Of a stretch of DNA of 8,077 bases, positions 6,184 to 8,077 are shown piece after piece; within the stretch, counting starts at the first letter, position 1, and every line of letters begins with the position of its first letter. The notes beneath the pieces are model-generated. The model did no database searches. It saw only the letters and a program-made list of their open reading frames with translations, and was not told the DNA's origin. The stretch spans positions 1 to 8,077 of the forward strand of contig JAUPVI010000043.1 in NCBI GenBank assembly GCA_030917105.1. Direction: 5' to 3'. The stretch is from Candidatus Babelota bacterium. GTDB taxonomy: Bacteria; Babelota; Babeliae; Babelales; JAUPTZ01. The position numbers were made by a program, and so were the translations under genes.

Positions 6184-8077
6184 ATGAGCGCTCAAAAGAA
6201 AACCTTTTATATCACCACACCAATCTACTACGTAAACGCTAAGCCACACATTGGTACTTTGTATTCAACATTGCTTGCCGACGTGCTTGCGCGATGGCAA
6301 CGATTTAATGGTAAGGAAGTGTACTTCCTTACCGGTACCGATGAGCATGGCCAGAAAATTGCGCAACAAGCTGCTGCTGCCGAAATGGCACCGCAGCAGT
6401 TTGTTGATCAAATGATCCCTGCATTCCAGTCGGTGTGGCAGCGCTATGAATTATCGTACGATCGATTTATTCGTACGACAGAATTAGCGCATAAGCAAAC
6501 GGTAGTCCGATGGATTGATCAGTTGATCGCCAAGGGAGATATCTACAAAGCTCGCTATGAAGGTTTGTATTGTGTGCCATGTGAAACGTTTGTGACACAA
6601 GAGCAGGCGTTGCCGGGCGAAGATGGGCCTTTGTGCCCAAGTTGCACTCGCGGCTTGCAAAAAATTAGTGAAGAAAATTACTTCTTCAAGCTGTCTGCGT
6701 ATCAAGAGCGGCTTTTGGCTTTTTATGAGCAAAACCCGAATTTTATTCATCCTAAAGAGCGCATTAATGAGATTTTGTCCTTTGTAAAAGGAGGGCTTAA
6801 AGATCTCAGTATTTCGCGTCGTACGGTGGAGTGGGGTATTCCATTTCCGAGTGATCCTGAACATACCGTGTATGTCTGGGGGGATGCCCTCATGAACTAT
6901 GTGAGTGGCCTTGGTTACTTGCACACGGGCCCGGACGCAGGTACTCGTTTTGCGCAGTTTTGGCCGGCCGATGTGCAGGTTATGGCAAAGGATATTGTAA
7001 AGTTTCATGCCGTATATTTTCCTGCTTTTTTGATGGCGGTTGGTGTGCAGCCGGCGCGTCGGTTGTTGGTGCATGGTTATTTGCTTGTTGATAACTATAA
7101 AATGTCAAAGTCAAAAGGGAATGCACTTGATCCAGTCGAGCTTGCAGATCAGTTTGGTGTTGATCAAATTCGCTTTTATTTAGTCCGGCATATGCCAACT
7201 AATCATGATGGGAATATTAGTATTCCTGATATTGTCAGTCGTATTGAAAGTGATTTGGCAAACAATCTTGGTAACCTGTTGCAACGGGCAGCTTCTCTGG
7301 CGCTGAAGTATAGTGCGACAGAAATTGTGCCGCAAAAAAAATGGTCAGAGCAAAGTATGGCTTTGCGTGAAGCGTGTATGGAAATGCTTGGTGAGTTTCA
7401 GGTGCTTATGGATGGTTTGCAGATGTCGCAGGCCTATGGTGCTTTGTGGGCCTTTATTACCAAAGTAAATGTTTACTTCCATGAAATGGAGCCGTGGAAA
7501 AAAGCGAAAGAAGATCCTGCTCAGTTTGCAGAAATATTAGCTGCAGCTGCGCAAAGTTTGTATATTGTTGGGCACTTAATTAGTCTGGTTATGCCGTATA
7601 AGTCAAAGCAGTTGTTGGCTTCTCTAGGGCATACGCTGATAGCAAAAAAAGAGACAATTTTTGCCTGTGCGTGGAATGTGCCATGTACCTATTTTGTACC
7701 ACGTGAGCCATTGTTTGTGCGCCCGGAATTACCAGATATGTATAAGACGACTGAAGTAGTTGCCGAGATCGCAGCTGTATCGGAAAAGCCTGCTGTGGTG
7801 AGCGCACCCAAAGTTGCTGCCACTTTAAGCGATGTGGCGAAAAAGGAAGGCGGACTAGCGCAAGATGGCCTGATTACTATTGACGATCTTGTTAAAGTTG
7901 AGTTGGTGGTAGGGCGTATCGTTTCTTGTGTTCGTGTGGAGAAATCAGACAAGATGTTGTGTATGCAAGTTGACTTAGGTAGTTACGGCAATCGTCAGAT
8001 TTTGGCTGGTGTTGGCCAATCGTTTACACCAGAGCAGCTTATCGGCCGTTGTGCTCTTTTTGTGGCAAACCTGCCGC
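6184..8077 (+). CDS. metG: Methionyl-tRNA synthetase, 5' part (runs off the right edge)
   Basis: The first 631 residues are present with no stop codon. The enzyme charges tRNA-Met with methionine in the cytoplasm. The N-terminus FYITTPIYYVNAKPHIG (7-23) is the class I Rossmann start; the HIGH motif reads HIGT (22-25). TGTDEHGQKI follows. A zinc knuckle has four Cys: Cys130-x2-Cys133 and Cys151-x2-Cys154. KMSKS is at 306-310 (KMSKSKGN). The anticodon-binding helical bundle follows, including the segment VYFHEMEPWKKAK. An Ala/Val-rich linker (about 525-560) leads to a C-terminal tRNA-binding OB-fold domain starting near ITIDDLVKVELVVGRI (564-579), cut by the window edge. A full length near 670 residues is expected from the family. 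The start at ATG 6184 lies 4 nt after lepB. Confidence 0.95.
   Translation, partial: MSAQKKTFYITTPIYYVNAKPHIGTLYSTLLADVLARWQRFNGKEVYFLTGTDEHGQKIAQQAAAAEMAPQQFVDQMIPAFQSVWQRYELSYDRFIRTTELAHKQTVVRWIDQLIAKGDIYKARYEGLYCVPCETFVTQEQALPGEDGPLCPSCTRGLQKISEENYFFKLSAYQERLLAFYEQNPNFIHPKERINEILSFVKGGLKDLSISRRTVEWGIPFPSDPEHTVYVWGDALMNYVSGLGYLHTGPDAGTRFAQFWPADVQVMAKDIVKFHAVYFPAFLMAVGVQPARRLLVHGYLLVDNYKMSKSKGNALDPVELADQFGVDQIRFYLVRHMPTNHDGNISIPDIVSRIESDLANNLGNLLQRAASLALKYSATEIVPQKKWSEQSMALREACMEMLGEFQVLMDGLQMSQAYGALWAFITKVNVYFHEMEPWKKAKEDPAQFAEILAAAAQSLYIVGHLISLVMPYKSKQLLASLGHTLIAKKETIFACAWNVPCTYFVPREPLFVRPELPDMYKTTEVVAEIAAVSEKPAVVSAPKVAATLSDVAKKEGGLAQDGLITIDDLVKVELVVGRIVSCVRVEKSDKMLCMQVDLGSYGNRQILAGVGQSFTPEQLIGRCALFVANLP

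Noticed and set aside
6484..7074. 196-residue antisense reading frame opposite metG
   Set aside because: It covers conserved MetRS motifs on the other strand, shows Arg/His/Thr-rich shadow composition and no domain signal.

Overview
The window is a dense, single-direction (+ strand) bacterial gene cluster. There is almost no intergenic DNA, most genes have purine-rich Shine-Dalgarno sites, and composition is roughly mid-40s %GC by eye. No RNA gene, CRISPR array, mobile element or convincing terminator was seen. The gene set (PotABCD-type ABC importer, type I signal peptidase with an N-terminal cytosolic helical extension, four-cysteine MetRS with a C-terminal tRNA-binding domain) fits a Gram-negative-type bacterium. 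The style of LepB and MetG resembles deep-branching, host-associated lineages such as Dependentiae (TM6) or Chlamydiota relatives. That placement is an impression and is not proven by the sequence.

Layout. (1) 1-238: 3' part of an acylphosphatase-fold gene whose two catalytic residues appear replaced. (2) 239-321: short gap with a weak candidate promoter and a strong RBS. (3) 322-1032: an unrecognised His/Cys-rich polytopic membrane protein with a clear internal duplication. It overlaps the next gene. (4) 1022-4906: potA-potB-potC-potD, an ATPase, two permeases and a binding protein, joined by overlaps or gaps of 2 to 9 nt. (5) 4941-6179: lepB, signal peptidase I. (6) 6184-8077: metG, methionyl-tRNA synthetase, running off the right edge.

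The genes from 322 onward are spaced like one transcription unit. PotA would energise the PotB/PotC channel, and PotD would deliver substrate from outside the inner membrane. The usual substrate of this family is spermidine or putrescine, but the PotD copy lacks most of the aromatic and acidic residues that hold polyamines in E. coli PotD, so the real substrate is open. The duplicated His-rich membrane protein ahead of potA is the least explained item and the best candidate for something undescribed. LepB and MetG are housekeeping genes that appear to be carried at the end of the same unit.
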